Assembly: GCA_964546935.1 (NCBI GenBank)
Contig: CAZJLJ010000006.1
Span: forward strand, 1 to 64,000
Length of the DNA stretch: 64,000 bases
Direction: 5' to 3'
DNA from: JALYTY01 sp964546935
GTDB taxonomy: Bacteria > Vulcanimicrobiota > Vulcanimicrobiia > Vulcanimicrobiales > Vulcanimicrobiaceae
Positions 6,791-14,952 of this stretch are shown piece after piece; positions within the stretch are counted from its first letter, which is position 1; each line of letters begins with the position of its first letter. Under the pieces are notes generated by a model. The model had not been told where the DNA came from and made no database searches. It saw only the letters and a list, made by a program, of their open reading frames with translations. A program made the position numbers and the translations under genes.

Positions 6791-7771
6791 TTGACCGGGG
6801 TCAAGGTCGTCGGCGTCGGGCATAGCGTGCCCGATCGGGTTGTTAGCAACCACGACTTCGAGCAATGGCTCGATACGACCGACGAGTGGATAACGAGTCG
6901 AACGGGGATGAAACGCCGTCACTGGGCTTCCGATGAGGAAGCGACCAGTGATTTGGCATTGGCGGCGGCGCACATGGCGCTCGATTACGCCAAACTCGCG
7001 CCTCAGGATGTCGACGCGTATATCGTCGCCACCGTAACGCCCGATTATCCGTTCCCGGCAACCGCGTGCGTCGTTGCGTCGAAGCTCGGCGCTAAGGACA
7101 AGCCTGCATTCGATCTAGAGATCGCGTGCAGCGGTTTTATTTATGGACTCACCGTGGGCGCATCGCTCGTGCGCGCCGGCGTCTACCGGCGTGTCATGTT
7201 GATCGGCGCGGAAACGCTTTCGAAAATTTTGAATAAAGACGACCGCAGCACCGCCGTGCTCTTCGGCGACGGCGCGGGCGCGGTGATTCTTGAAGCGTCC
7301 GCCGAGAACTCGTTTCTGGCATCGGAGCTTGGAGCCGACGGCTCGCGCCCCGAGCTGCTGATGGTTGACGCGGGCGGTTCTCGCCGTCCCATCGACGCGA
7401 AGGCGCTCAAAGCCAAAGCGAACACGATTCACATGGAAGGCCGTGAAGTCTTCAAATTCGCGGTTACCAAAATGATCGATGCGACGGATCGCGCCCTTGA
7501 AAAGGCGTCGCTTGAAAAAAGTGACGTCGATGTGCTGATTCCGCATCAAGCAAACAAACGCATCATCGATGCGGCGATGAAATATCTCGATATGCCGCAG
7601 GAAAAATGCGTCATAAACATCCAGGAATATGGCAACACGTCGGCTGCCTCGATTCCCATTGCGCTCTCTGAAGCGGTGCATGAGGGACGCATAAATGCCG
7701 GCGACAACATCGTCTTTGTCGGATTCGGCGGCGGCCTCTCGTGGGGCGCCGTTGTGTGGAAGTGGCTCTGA
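6791..7771 (+). CDS. fabH: beta-ketoacyl-ACP synthase III
   Basis: A 326-residue condensing enzyme that starts fatty acid elongation by joining acetyl-CoA (or a branched primer) with malonyl-ACP. The catalytic triad is visible: Cys in IACSGF, His in PHQAN and Asn in GNTSAAS. The C-terminal glycine loop FGGGLSWG is normal. The start is TTG at 6791, just after the rpmF stop, giving the usual MTGVKVVGVGHSVP beginning. Its stop overlaps the fabD start (TGATG). Full length, no defects. Confidence 0.95.
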   Translation: MTGVKVVGVGHSVPDRVVSNHDFEQWLDTTDEWITSRTGMKRRHWASDEEATSDLALAAAHMALDYAKLAPQDVDAYIVATVTPDYPFPATACVVASKLGAKDKPAFDLEIACSGFIYGLTVGASLVRAGVYRRVMLIGAETLSKILNKDDRSTAVLFGDGAGAVILEASAENSFLASELGADGSRPELLMVDAGGSRRPIDAKALKAKANTIHMEGREVFKFAVTKMIDATDRALEKASLEKSDVDVLIPHQANKRIIDAAMKYLDMPQEKCVINIQEYGNTSAASIPIALSEAVHEGRINAGDNIVFVGFGGGLSWGAVVWKWL

Positions 7772-8802
7772 TGCGTGCAGGTGTAGTTTTTCCCGGACAA
7801 GGTTCGCAAACAGTCGGCATGGGCGTCGACGTCGCCGCGAGTTATCCGCCGGCGCGTGCGCTCTTCGAAAAAGCGCAATCGATTCTTGGCTACGATTTGC
7901 TGGCGTTGCAGAAGAACGGTCCGGAAGAGAAGCTGCGCGAAACGCAATACAGTCAGCCGGCAATCTTCGTTACGAATCTCGCCCTGTACACCGCCGCAGC
8001 TTCGCAAGGATTCGACGCAAACGTCGTCGTGAGCGCGGGGCACTCGTTCGGTGAATTCTGTAGCCTCGTCGCGGCCGAATCGCTATCGTTCGAAGATGCG
8101 CTCGCGATCGTGAACGAGCGCGGCAAAGCGATGCAGTATGCGGCGGAACTTGCACCGGGTGGAATGTCGGCCGTGCTTGGTCTCGACGCACAAAAGATTC
8201 GCGAGGTCGTCGATCGCACGCGGGAAGCGACCGGCAAACGCGTGCAACTGGCAAACTTCAATTCGCCGACCCAAATCGTCATCAGCGGCGACATCGACGC
8301 CGTCGTTGCCGCAGGCGATGCGATGATGGCCGAAGGCGCGAAGCGCGTCGTGCCGTTGAACGTTTCGGGTGCGTGGCATAGCGCACTGATGCGGCCTGCA
8401 ATCGAACGATTCGCGAAAGCCGTTGAAAGCGCGCATTTTGCGATGCCGAAGTTCGACGTTATTTCCAACGTCGACGCGCAACCGTACCGAGACGTCGAAA
8501 CGATCAAAAAGAATCTCGTCGCATCGATTACAAACGAAGTGCGTTGGCACGAAACGGCCGAACGCATTCTGCAATACAACGTCGAGTTGGTCGTAGAGTT
8601 CGGTGCAAGTGGCGTCCTTGGGCCGCTGATGAGGCGCATGCCGAACGCTCCCGACGTGAAAGTCGTGAGCGATGCCGGCGGTCTTTCGAAGATCCTTCGA
8701 CAAAGCGGAACCGCTGACGCGCCTCCTGCGCTCGGTTCTGCCGCTGCATCCAGCAGCGGCCAAGACGACATAGCCACTCAGGATGACGCGGTAAAGGCAT
8801 GA
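7771..8802 (+). CDS. fabD: malonyl-CoA:ACP transacylase
   Basis: A 343-residue enzyme that loads malonyl groups onto acyl carrier protein. Evident are the N-terminal VFPGQGSQ, the nucleophile motif GHSFGEF, the QPAIFVTN helix and the His-containing AWHSALM. The family is usually about 310 residues; here a 35-residue Ala/Ser/Asp-rich tail is added. The ATG at 7771 overlaps the fabH stop by one base and the gene's end overlaps fabG by four bases, so the fab genes are translationally chained. Confidence 0.95.
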   Translation: MRAGVVFPGQGSQTVGMGVDVAASYPPARALFEKAQSILGYDLLALQKNGPEEKLRETQYSQPAIFVTNLALYTAAASQGFDANVVVSAGHSFGEFCSLVAAESLSFEDALAIVNERGKAMQYAAELAPGGMSAVLGLDAQKIREVVDRTREATGKRVQLANFNSPTQIVISGDIDAVVAAGDAMMAEGAKRVVPLNVSGAWHSALMRPAIERFAKAVESAHFAMPKFDVISNVDAQPYRDVETIKKNLVASITNEVRWHETAERILQYNVELVVEFGASGVLGPLMRRMPNAPDVKVVSDAGGLSKILRQSGTADAPPALGSAAASSSGQDDIATQDDAVKA

Positions 8803-9545
8803 GATTCAACGGGAAAGTTGCGCTAATCACCGGCGCCAGCCGTGGCATTGGCCGTGCAATTGCAGCCGAGATGTGCAAAGACGGCGCCGACGTCGTCCTC
8901 GTTGGTCGCGACCGCGGTGCACTCGATGAAACGGCGGAAATCTGCGTCGGGCAACGCCCGGGGGCAATCGCGCACGTCATCATTGCCGATGTCACCGATC
9001 GCGACGCGATGGAGACAACCGTCAATGAAGCACTCGAGCGTTTCGGCCGCGTCGATTATGCAATCGCAAACGCGGGCCAATCGATCGACTCGTTGCTGCT
9101 GCGCCTTAAGCCCGAAGTGCTCGATCAGATGCTCGACGTCAACCTGAAGTCTGCGTTTTGGCTTTGCGGCGCCGTAGCCAAGCCGATGATGAAACAACGC
9201 GCCGGCGCAATCGTTCTTCTCACCAGCATTGCCGGGTTAACCGGCAATACCGGTCAAGCAGCGTACGCTGCTTCGAAAGCCGGACTCCTGGGGCTTGCTA
9301 AGTCGGTTGCAAAGGAGTTAGGTTCAAGGAATATAAGAGTCAACGCCGTCGCGCCGGGCCTTATCGAAACGGCGATGACCGATAAGATGCCCGATGCCGC
9401 AAAGGATTTCCTCATCAAGCAAGCCGCGCTCGGTCGAGCCGGCAAGCCCGAGGACGTTTCCGGGGTCGTCGCGTTCTTATGTTCCGATGCAGCCGCCTAC
9501 GTGACCGGTCAAACGATTGTGGTCGACGGCGGCGTGTTAATGTAG
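8799..9545 (+). CDS. fabG: 3-oxoacyl-ACP reductase
   Basis: A 248-residue classical short-chain dehydrogenase reducing beta-ketoacyl-ACP with NADPH. It has the TGASRGIGRA nucleotide loop, NAG near residue 90, catalytic Ser in LLTSIAG, the Tyr/Lys of YAASKAG, the PG motif (VAPGLIETAMT) and the C-terminal TGQTIVVDGGVLM, which together are typical of FabG rather than other SDRs. Start overlaps the fabD stop (ATGA). Genomic context with fabH, fabD and acpP fixes the assignment. Confidence 0.95.
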   Translation: MRFNGKVALITGASRGIGRAIAAEMCKDGADVVLVGRDRGALDETAEICVGQRPGAIAHVIIADVTDRDAMETTVNEALERFGRVDYAIANAGQSIDSLLLRLKPEVLDQMLDVNLKSAFWLCGAVAKPMMKQRAGAIVLLTSIAGLTGNTGQAAYAASKAGLLGLAKSVAKELGSRNIRVNAVAPGLIETAMTDKMPDAAKDFLIKQAALGRAGKPEDVSGVVAFLCSDAAAYVTGQTIVVDGGVLM

Positions 9546-9588
9546 TTTTCGAACCCCGTCTTAACTAGTTTTGTTATAAGGAGCTGTA

Positions 9589-9828
9589 ATGTCCACGTTC
9601 GACAAAGTCAAGAAGATCATCGTCGAGCAGCTCGGCGTCGACGAGTCTGAAGTCACGCCTGAAGCTTCCATTACCGATGATCTCGGTGCCGATTCACTCG
9701 ATCAAGTCGAGTTAGTCATGGCATTCGAGACGGAGTTCAACATCGACATTCCGGACGAAGAGGCGGAGAAAATCAAGACCGTCGGCGATGCCGTGAACCG
9801 CATCGATTCAGCTACCGCAGGAGCGTAA
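9589..9828 (+). CDS. acpP: acyl carrier protein
   Basis: A 79-residue acidic carrier for fatty acid synthesis. The phosphopantetheine Ser lies in GADSLDQVELVM. A strong AAGGAG site eight bases upstream suggests high expression. It follows fabG by 43 bases and precedes ffh by 12, so it belongs to the same operon. Sequence is standard. Confidence 0.97.
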   Translation: MSTFDKVKKIIVEQLGVDESEVTPEASITDDLGADSLDQVELVMAFETEFNIDIPDEEAEKIKTVGDAVNRIDSATAGA

Positions 9829-9840
9829 TACCCCCACCCC

Positions 9841-11175
9841 ATGTTCGATCAACTCAGCGATCGGTTAGGCGCGATCTTCTCGCGCCTGACCGGACGCGGA
9901 AAACTCAGCGAAGCCGATATCAATGAAGCGTTGCGCGAAGTGCGCATCGCTCTGCTTGAGGCCGACGTTTCGCTTTCCGCAGCGAAAGCGTTCGTAGCTA
10001 AAATCAAGGAAAAAGCGCTCGGCCAAGACGTGCTCGAGTCGCTTACACCTGCGCAAACGATCGTCAAGATCGTGCACGACGAACTCGTCGAGTTGCTGGG
10101 CGGCGCGCAAGCGCGTCTACAATTCTCCGATGCACCGCCGTCGGTGATCATGCTCGTCGGCCTGCAGGGTTCCGGTAAAACGACGCAAGCCGGTAAGCTC
10201 GCGCTGCGCTTGAAAGAACAGGGCCGCCGCACGTTGCTGGTTGCCGCCGACGTCTATCGCCCGGCCGCAATCGCGCAGCTGCAAACGCTCGGCAAACAGA
10301 TCGATCTGCCGGTCTTCGAAGAGGGCCAGGGCGACCCGGTCAAGATTGCACGCGACGGCGTGAACGAAGCAAAACGCCTCGGTCTCTCTACCGTCATTAT
10401 CGATACCGCGGGACGTCTGCAAATCGATGATGCGCTGATGCAAGAACTCGAACGCATCAAAGCCGCGGTCAACCCGAAAGAAATCGTTTTCGTTGCCGAC
10501 GCAATGACGGGCCAAGAGGCTACGAATGTTGCGAAAGGCTTCAACGATCGTCTCGGCATTACGGGCGTCATCCTCACGAAGATGGATGGCGATACCCGCG
10601 GTGGTGCCGCACTTTCGATCTTCGACGTTACGGGTGCGCCGATCAAATTCATCGGTACCGGTGAAAAACTTTCGGCATTAGAACCGTTTTATCCCGATCG
10701 CCTCGCGTCGCGCATCCTCGGCATGGGCGACGTGCTGACGCTCATCGAGAAGACGCAAACTCTCTACTCCGAAGATCAAGCGAAGAAACTCGAGCAGAAG
10801 CTACGCAAGAACAGCTTCACGCTCGATGATTTCTTGGATCAAATGCGTCAGATGAAGAAGCTCGGCTCGATGACGGACATCCTGAAGATGATTCCGGGCG
10901 TCTCGCGAGCGCTTCCCAAAGATTTTGAGATTCCTGAATCGGATCTCAAGCGCGTTGAAGCGATCATCTGTTCGATGACACGAAACGAGCGCCGCAACCC
11001 ATCGATTCTCAACGGATCGCGACGCAAACGCATTGCGATAGGTTCGGGGACGCAAGTTTCCGACGTGAACAAGTTGATCAAGAACTTCGAAGGCGCGCAG
11101 AAGATGATGAAACAACTTGGCGGCGGCACGAAGGGCGGCAAACGCCCCCGTTTGCCCGCCGGGATGTTTCGCTAA
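9841..11175 (+). CDS. ffh: signal recognition particle protein Ffh
   Basis: A 444-residue SRP GTPase that binds signal sequences and targets ribosomes to FtsY at the membrane. N domain (1-85), G domain with P-loop GLQGSGKTTQ, DTAGRLQ and TKMDGDTRGG, and a Met-rich M domain (300-444) containing RKRIAIGSG, the SRP RNA-binding stretch. It follows acpP by 12 bases, unlike the common ylxM-ffh arrangement. No ftsY or 4.5S RNA gene is seen in the window. Confidence 0.97.
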   Translation: MFDQLSDRLGAIFSRLTGRGKLSEADINEALREVRIALLEADVSLSAAKAFVAKIKEKALGQDVLESLTPAQTIVKIVHDELVELLGGAQARLQFSDAPPSVIMLVGLQGSGKTTQAGKLALRLKEQGRRTLLVAADVYRPAAIAQLQTLGKQIDLPVFEEGQGDPVKIARDGVNEAKRLGLSTVIIDTAGRLQIDDALMQELERIKAAVNPKEIVFVADAMTGQEATNVAKGFNDRLGITGVILTKMDGDTRGGAALSIFDVTGAPIKFIGTGEKLSALEPFYPDRLASRILGMGDVLTLIEKTQTLYSEDQAKKLEQKLRKNSFTLDDFLDQMRQMKKLGSMTDILKMIPGVSRALPKDFEIPESDLKRVEAIICSMTRNERRNPSILNGSRRKRIAIGSGTQVSDVNKLIKNFEGAQKMMKQLGGGTKGGKRPRLPAGMFR

Positions 11176-11183
11176 AAAAAATT

Positions 11184-11217
11184 CGGCTTGGCGTACAGCG
11201 GAAAACGCCATAAGCCG
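11184..11217. promoter_or_regulatory. strong hairpin between ffh and rpsP
   Basis: Stem CGGCTT-GGCGT / ACGCC-(AT)-AAGCCG around a ten-base loop, right after an A-run behind the ffh stop. On the minus strand this would be stem plus T-run, a good intrinsic terminator, but no minus-strand gene is present. On the plus strand it could be an mRNA-stability or attenuation element before rpsP. Confidence 0.5.
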
Positions 11218-11287
11218 TAGCTCTCTAGCCAGTCGCGTGCTTTAATCGCGTCTTTTCGCAAAAGAACGGAAGACAAGTACACATACC

Positions 11288-11581
11288 ATGGTTAAGATCA
11301 GACTGCGCCGCATGGGCGCCAAGAAACAACCCACGTATCGTTTCGTGGTTGCTGATTCGCGTTCACCGCGCGACGGACGCTTCATAGAAATTCTCGGACA
11401 CTACAATCCGCGTACGGAACCCAAGACGCTCGAAGTTGACGCCGAGAAAGCCAAAGAGTGGTTGGCCAAGGGCGCACAGCCGACGGCGACCGTGCAACGC
11501 CTGTTCGCCGAAAAGGGCATCATGGACCGCGGCCCGATTCCGACGCATAAGCGCAAACCGAAAAACGAAGGCGCTGCATAA
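11288..11581 (+). CDS. rpsP: 30S ribosomal protein S16
   Basis: A 97-residue S16 with the family start VKIRLRRMGAKKQP, central SRSPRDGRFIEILGHYNP and a basic end. It is an early-binding small subunit protein. Followed with a one-base overlap (TAATG) by the KH-domain gene and then rimM, the usual order. Upstream partner ffh is also common in bacteria. Confidence 0.97.
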   Translation: MVKIRLRRMGAKKQPTYRFVVADSRSPRDGRFIEILGHYNPRTEPKTLEVDAEKAKEWLAKGAQPTATVQRLFAEKGIMDRGPIPTHKRKPKNEGAA

Positions 11582-12129
11582 TGAGCTCGTTCGATGACGA
11601 ATTCGGTCTCTTCGGCGAGGATGTCGATGAAGCTGAGCGTCGTTCGACCCTTGGTAAGCGCGTAATCGCTTCCAACGAAACAATCATTGACGACGTCGAG
11701 CCCGAGGAAGAACGGCCGGCGCGCACACAACGACCCGCACGTACGGGTGGCGGCGGTTACGACCGCGGTCGCAAAGAGGGCGGTGGCGGCCGTCGTGAAT
11801 ATGGTCATCGCGAACGCGATCGTAAGCCCGCGGATCCGTGGGCCTCGATGCGCCGCGCAACCGATCTGCTCGGATTTCTTGCGAAGAAACTCGTGCAGAA
11901 GCCGGAAGAGGCGACGGTCGAGCTCTTCACCGATGAAGAGGGTAAACCGGTCATTGAATTGGTTGTCGATCACGAAGATCTCGGTAAAGTGATCGGTCGC
12001 AACGGACGTGTTGCACAAGCGTTGCGCACCATCGTTCGCGCAACCGCTGAAGGCCGCGTCTCCGTCGACATTCTGGATAAAGAAGAGGCCGAGTCATTCG
12101 ACGAGGGACAAGAAAACGGCGAAGAATGA
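11581..12129 (+). CDS. KhpA-type KH-domain RNA-binding protein with disordered N-terminal extension
   Basis: A 182-residue protein. The last ~85 residues are a KhpA/YlqC KH domain (LLGFLAKKLVQKPE, then GKVIGRNGRVAQALRTIVRA with the GxxG loop). KhpA is normally about 75-80 residues. Here about 90 residues precede it: an acidic start, then an Arg/Gly-rich low-complexity stretch (GGGGYDRGRKEGGGGRR). This tail resembles RGG regions that bind RNA or promote condensation. It lies between rpsP and rimM as usual. KhpA proteins act in RNA regulation and cell-size control in Gram-positive bacteria; the role here is inferred. Confidence 0.88.
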   Translation: MSSFDDEFGLFGEDVDEAERRSTLGKRVIASNETIIDDVEPEEERPARTQRPARTGGGGYDRGRKEGGGGRREYGHRERDRKPADPWASMRRATDLLGFLAKKLVQKPEEATVELFTDEEGKPVIELVVDHEDLGKVIGRNGRVAQALRTIVRATAEGRVSVDILDKEEAESFDEGQENGEE

Positions 12130-12130
12130 C

Positions 12131-12628
12131 TTGCCGGTAGGCCGGATCGCCGGCATCTTCGGCATTCGCGGTGAACTCAAGTGCGACCCGACTAGTGCGG
12201 GTCGCTCCGTCTTTTCCGAAGGGGCGGAGTTCCGCTGCGAAATCAACGGCGTCTCGCGCAACATTCGCATAAACACCATGCGCGAACACAACGGGCGCTT
12301 ACTCATTACGCTCGAGGGCGTCAACGACGCAAATGCGGCAGAAGCGTTTAGCGGCGCAATGCTCTACGCCGATCGCGAACGAATCGAGTTAGAACCGGGC
12401 GAGTATCTCGACGTGGATCTCGTCGGCTGTATCGTGCGCAATGTCGACGGTCGCGAATACGGCCCGGTGCAACGCGTGGAGCACTATCCCGCCAGCGACA
12501 TGCTGATCGTCGCGGGCCGCATGCTCCCGATGGTCAAGGCTTTCATCCGCTCCATCGATATGACCACGAAAGAAATTCTCGTCGACGTTCCCGCCGGTCT
12601 ACTCGACGACGACTCTACTTCATCCTAA
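12131..12628 (+). CDS. rimM: 16S rRNA processing protein RimM
   Basis: A 165-residue ribosome maturation factor acting on the 30S head near S19. N-terminal beta-barrel begins LPVGRIAGIFGIRGELKC; the C-terminal PRC-barrel shows DVDLVGCIVRNVDGREYGPV and LLPMV-like MLPMVKAFI. No ATG is available in frame, so TTG at 12131, two bases after the upstream stop, is the probable start. trmD and rplS, its usual followers, are missing. Confidence 0.92.
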   Translation: MPVGRIAGIFGIRGELKCDPTSAGRSVFSEGAEFRCEINGVSRNIRINTMREHNGRLLITLEGVNDANAAEAFSGAMLYADRERIELEPGEYLDVDLVGCIVRNVDGREYGPVQRVEHYPASDMLIVAGRMLPMVKAFIRSIDMTTKEILVDVPAGLLDDDSTSS

Positions 12629-12637
12629 GCTCAAACT

Positions 12638-12666
12638 CTGTCATGCTGAGCTCCGTCGAAGCACGG
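12638..12666. repeat. single copy of a dispersed intergenic repeat motif
   Basis: The stretch reads TGTCATGCTGAGC followed by a GTCGAAGCA core. This resembles widespread intergenic repeats whose spurious translation gives FDGAQHD-like peptides on the other strand. Only one copy is seen here, right after rimM at the point where synteny breaks. Confidence 0.4.
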
Positions 12667-12705
12667 GCGCATAGAAGTAATGAGACCGATGTCTAGGAGC
12701 ACAAA

Positions 12706-12893
12706 ATGATGGAGAACGTCGCTCTCGAGAGAAACAAGATGATCGTCCGGACATACTATGGGTCCGGTGAGCGGGGCGACATGACCGAATTTTTCGAGTT
12801 GGCCGCCGACGATTTTACGGTAACGGCTCCCCGCTGTGGGTCGCGTATTTCGAGCCCGAGGAGCTGCTCTCGCAAATTCGCGCCACAACCTGA
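12706..12893 (+). pseudogene. decayed SnoaL/NTF2-like protein gene
   Basis: The first ~40 codons read like the start of a SnoaL-like (NTF2-fold) protein: ERNKMIVRTYYGSGERGDM then FFELAADDFTVTAP. After 12829 the frame breaks. A second frame then gives SPLWVAYFEPEELLSQ and stops at 12893, resembling a C-terminal piece. The family needs ~120 residues, so an internal deletion with frameshift is the simplest explanation. It lies at the break after rimM. Confidence 0.5.
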
Positions 12894-12902
12894 ATCACTG
12901 CG

Positions 12903-13124
12903 TCACACCGCGCGAGGTGCGTCTTCCGCGTCGATCTCGCCGTTCACGACGTGTACGAGGTGCAGAGCTGCGACCTCGAGCGTCATCGTTGCCCTGAACT
13001 TGTTGGCTGGAAGAGTGCCCTCGTCCAATGCGTGTCGCACGGCTTTCTCAATCTCACGCTGCGACGTTACGCCAACTTCTTTCAGAAACTGTCTCATGCT
13101 CATGTTGAACTTGTCTTCAGCCAT
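12903..13124 (-). CDS. small conserved protein (DUF6494-like)
   Basis: A 73-residue acidic/helical protein starting MAEDKFNMSMRQFLKEVG, then VTSQREIEKAVRHAL, followed by a beta region. This matches my memory of the small DUF6494 family, whose function is unknown. It is monocistronic and lies tail-to-tail with the decayed SnoaL gene. No signal peptide or metal motif. Confidence 0.65.
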   Translation of the reverse strand: MAEDKFNMSMRQFLKEVGVTSQREIEKAVRHALDEGTLPANKFRATMTLEVAALHLVHVVNGEIDAEDAPRAV

Positions 13125-13271
13125 TTTTCAACTCCATGTACCTCAGAGCGAAGAGCGTTTCGCGCCCTTGAAATTCTGAGAAAACGTTCACATATTATAA
13201 CGCGCTAAAGAAATCGTAAACGGCCCTGCGAGTGCATCCGTGATCGGTGCGCCAGTGTTTCTAGAAATACG

Positions 13272-13724
13272 ATGTTTACCTTGGTAAAAAAGGCGTTACG
13301 CAGTGTAGCCGTAGTCGCCGGCGTCGTCTCCCTCGCCGCAGTTCCCGCGATCGCGTTTGCTCAGGATCCCATTCCGAGCTACGCGACGCAAGATCAGTCG
13401 ATCAAAGGAACGGTCGTGAGTTATGACGGCACGTATTCGCTGCACGTTCGTGACGATCGAGGGTTTATCGACAACGTCAAGCTCCATCAGGGAACGATTA
13501 TCAATCCTACCGGCCTCCGGCTCGAACCTGGATTTTCGGTAACGATTACGGGTCACCCTGACGGTAATGCGTATGTCGCTAACCAGATCGACACACCGTA
13601 TTACTACGAGCCCGGAATCGCCTACTACCCGGCGTATCCGTACCCGTACTACTATCCCACCTACTGGAACGCGGGCTTCGGCTTCGGATTCCACCACTTC
13701 CGCGGCGGGTACCGGCGCTGGTAA
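13272..13724 (+). CDS. exported protein with Tyr/Pro/Gly-rich tail
   Basis: A 150-residue exported protein: signal peptide with cleavage after AIAFA near residue 30. Residues 40-105 form a beta-rich OB-like region (IKGTVVSYDGTYSLHVRDD ... VTITGHPDG). The tail (~110-150) is dominated by Tyr, Pro, Phe and Gly (YYPAYPYPYYYPTYW), ending RRW, like sticky surface or matrix tails. The function is unknown. It is followed by a strong terminator, so transcribed alone. Confidence 0.75.
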   Translation: MFTLVKKALRSVAVVAGVVSLAAVPAIAFAQDPIPSYATQDQSIKGTVVSYDGTYSLHVRDDRGFIDNVKLHQGTIINPTGLRLEPGFSVTITGHPDGNAYVANQIDTPYYYEPGIAYYPAYPYPYYYPTYWNAGFGFGFHHFRGGYRRW

Positions 13725-13743
13725 AAAAGCGCCGGCTGAAGCA

Positions 13744-13773
13744 GAGGCCTCGTGAAAACGAGGCCTCTTTTTT
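13744..13773 (+). terminator. intrinsic terminator
   Basis: Perfect ten-base stem GAGGCCTCGT / ACGAGGCCTC with GAAA loop followed by six T. It ends the transcript of the Tyr-rich exported protein. Confidence 0.95.
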
Positions 13774-13838
13774 GGTCGTGGATCGAGCAAGTGCGGCTTT
13801 TGCATTATACTGGTAGCGGGCTTTTTCGGAGGGCTGCT

Positions 13839-14459
13839 ATGCGTACTCTCGTGATCCTCGCTGCCATTGTCTCTACCATTGCCGTCGTACCGGCGATTGC
13901 AAAAACCGTTCCGATCACGGCAGCGGAAAAGACATTCGTCGCCGATGCCTCTCAGCGGCTACAATCGGAATATCCGAATACGGCCGCCGCAAAGTCGAAG
14001 GGCTTCGTGTTGCTCTACGATTCGATGGATACGGATAACACGTATAACTGGACGAACATGAATTTTAGCGACGTAACGCCCGACCGGCCAAACTTTATTT
14101 GGTACGATCGTCGCGGCCATATCGCAGGAGTGGATTACGAGCTGCTAAAGAGCCGCTATCCGTCGCCACCGCATCTGGCAGCATTTCCGGTTTTAGCGTC
14201 GCGATGGACGCCCATCGACGAGCATGTCCACTACGCATATTCGGTGAACGGCGTCACGAAATACGGCGGTGCGCACGCGGCCCCTGAGATGCGCTCTGGA
14301 AAAATAACGCTCGAGATGTTACGCGCGCATGGAGCTAAAATACCCAGCAACGCAAAAATCGTCTGGGCGATGTATCATCCCGCGGTGTGGGATTTGGCGA
14401 TGTGGGTCGTGCCTAATCCCCGTGGAGCCTTTGCAGACCTGAATCCCAACGTGAAGTAG
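13839..14459 (+). CDS. exported protein, family A of an unrecognised pair (HxH and H-x3-W-D motifs)
   Basis: A 206-residue protein with a signal peptide (cleavage near AIAKT, residue 22). The ATG at 13839 has a GGAGG site. It is a clear paralogue of the protein at 52043-52684. Shared landmarks are E-K/T-TFV near 30, WYD at 88-90, the VDY/ADY site near 100, His129-x-His131, His180 followed by Trp184-Asp185, and the end WV-PNP-GAFA--NPNVK. Conserved histidines with Asp suggest a metal or haem site in the periplasm. I do not recognise the family. Confidence 0.75.
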   Translation: MRTLVILAAIVSTIAVVPAIAKTVPITAAEKTFVADASQRLQSEYPNTAAAKSKGFVLLYDSMDTDNTYNWTNMNFSDVTPDRPNFIWYDRRGHIAGVDYELLKSRYPSPPHLAAFPVLASRWTPIDEHVHYAYSVNGVTKYGGAHAAPEMRSGKITLEMLRAHGAKIPSNAKIVWAMYHPAVWDLAMWVVPNPRGAFADLNPNVK

Positions 14460-14604
14460 AGCTCCTACAAGGCTGTTCGAAACTACGATCGTCCTCAAAT
14501 TGGTGCGCTAAGTGCAGCGCACCGCTTGCCGGTTGCTGCACCGCTCCGCGTGGTGGGTATCAGCCTAGATGCGCATGCCAAACCATTAGCGCCCGGAGGA
14601 CGAG

Positions 14605-14922
14605 ATGTTTAATGAGGTAGCCGGACTGCTGCAGCAGGTAACCAGCGGGCAAGTCGACCAGCAATCTGTTTCGCAAGCGGCGAACGATCATGTTTCGCAA
14701 ATGGACCAGGGCGAATTGACGCAGCATCTGCAGACCGCTGCCAACAATGCAAGTGAGAACGGACAACCCGGTCTGGCGGAGCAGATTATGGGATTGATCC
14801 AGCGCAACGGCACGAATCCCGATGCACTGAAGCAAGACGCAATAACGCTAGTCAGCAACAATCCGCAGATCCTTCAGCAATTCGCGCCCGAATTCGCGAA
14901 GAATCTCCTCAGCCGCATCTAG
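14605..14922 (+). CDS. small Gln/Asn-rich helical protein
   Basis: A 105-residue cytoplasmic protein with a good GGAGG site. It is predicted to be almost all-helical and rich in Gln, Asn and Ala, with no membrane segment or Cys. It begins with FNEVAGLLQQVTSGQ and ends QQFAPEFAKNLLSRI. Resemblance to YidB/DUF937-type helical proteins is possible but weak. It lies 30 bases before a YihY-type gene on the same strand. Confidence 0.6.
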   Translation: MFNEVAGLLQQVTSGQVDQQSVSQAANDHVSQMDQGELTQHLQTAANNASENGQPGLAEQIMGLIQRNGTNPDALKQDAITLVSNNPQILQQFAPEFAKNLLSRI

Positions 14923-14952
14923 CGACGATTCACGGATAACGTACAACGCTCG

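Noticed and set aside
12631..12888. Minus-strand protein ending in PCFDGAQHDRV
   Set aside because: This peptide is the well-known spurious translation of a dispersed intergenic repeat.
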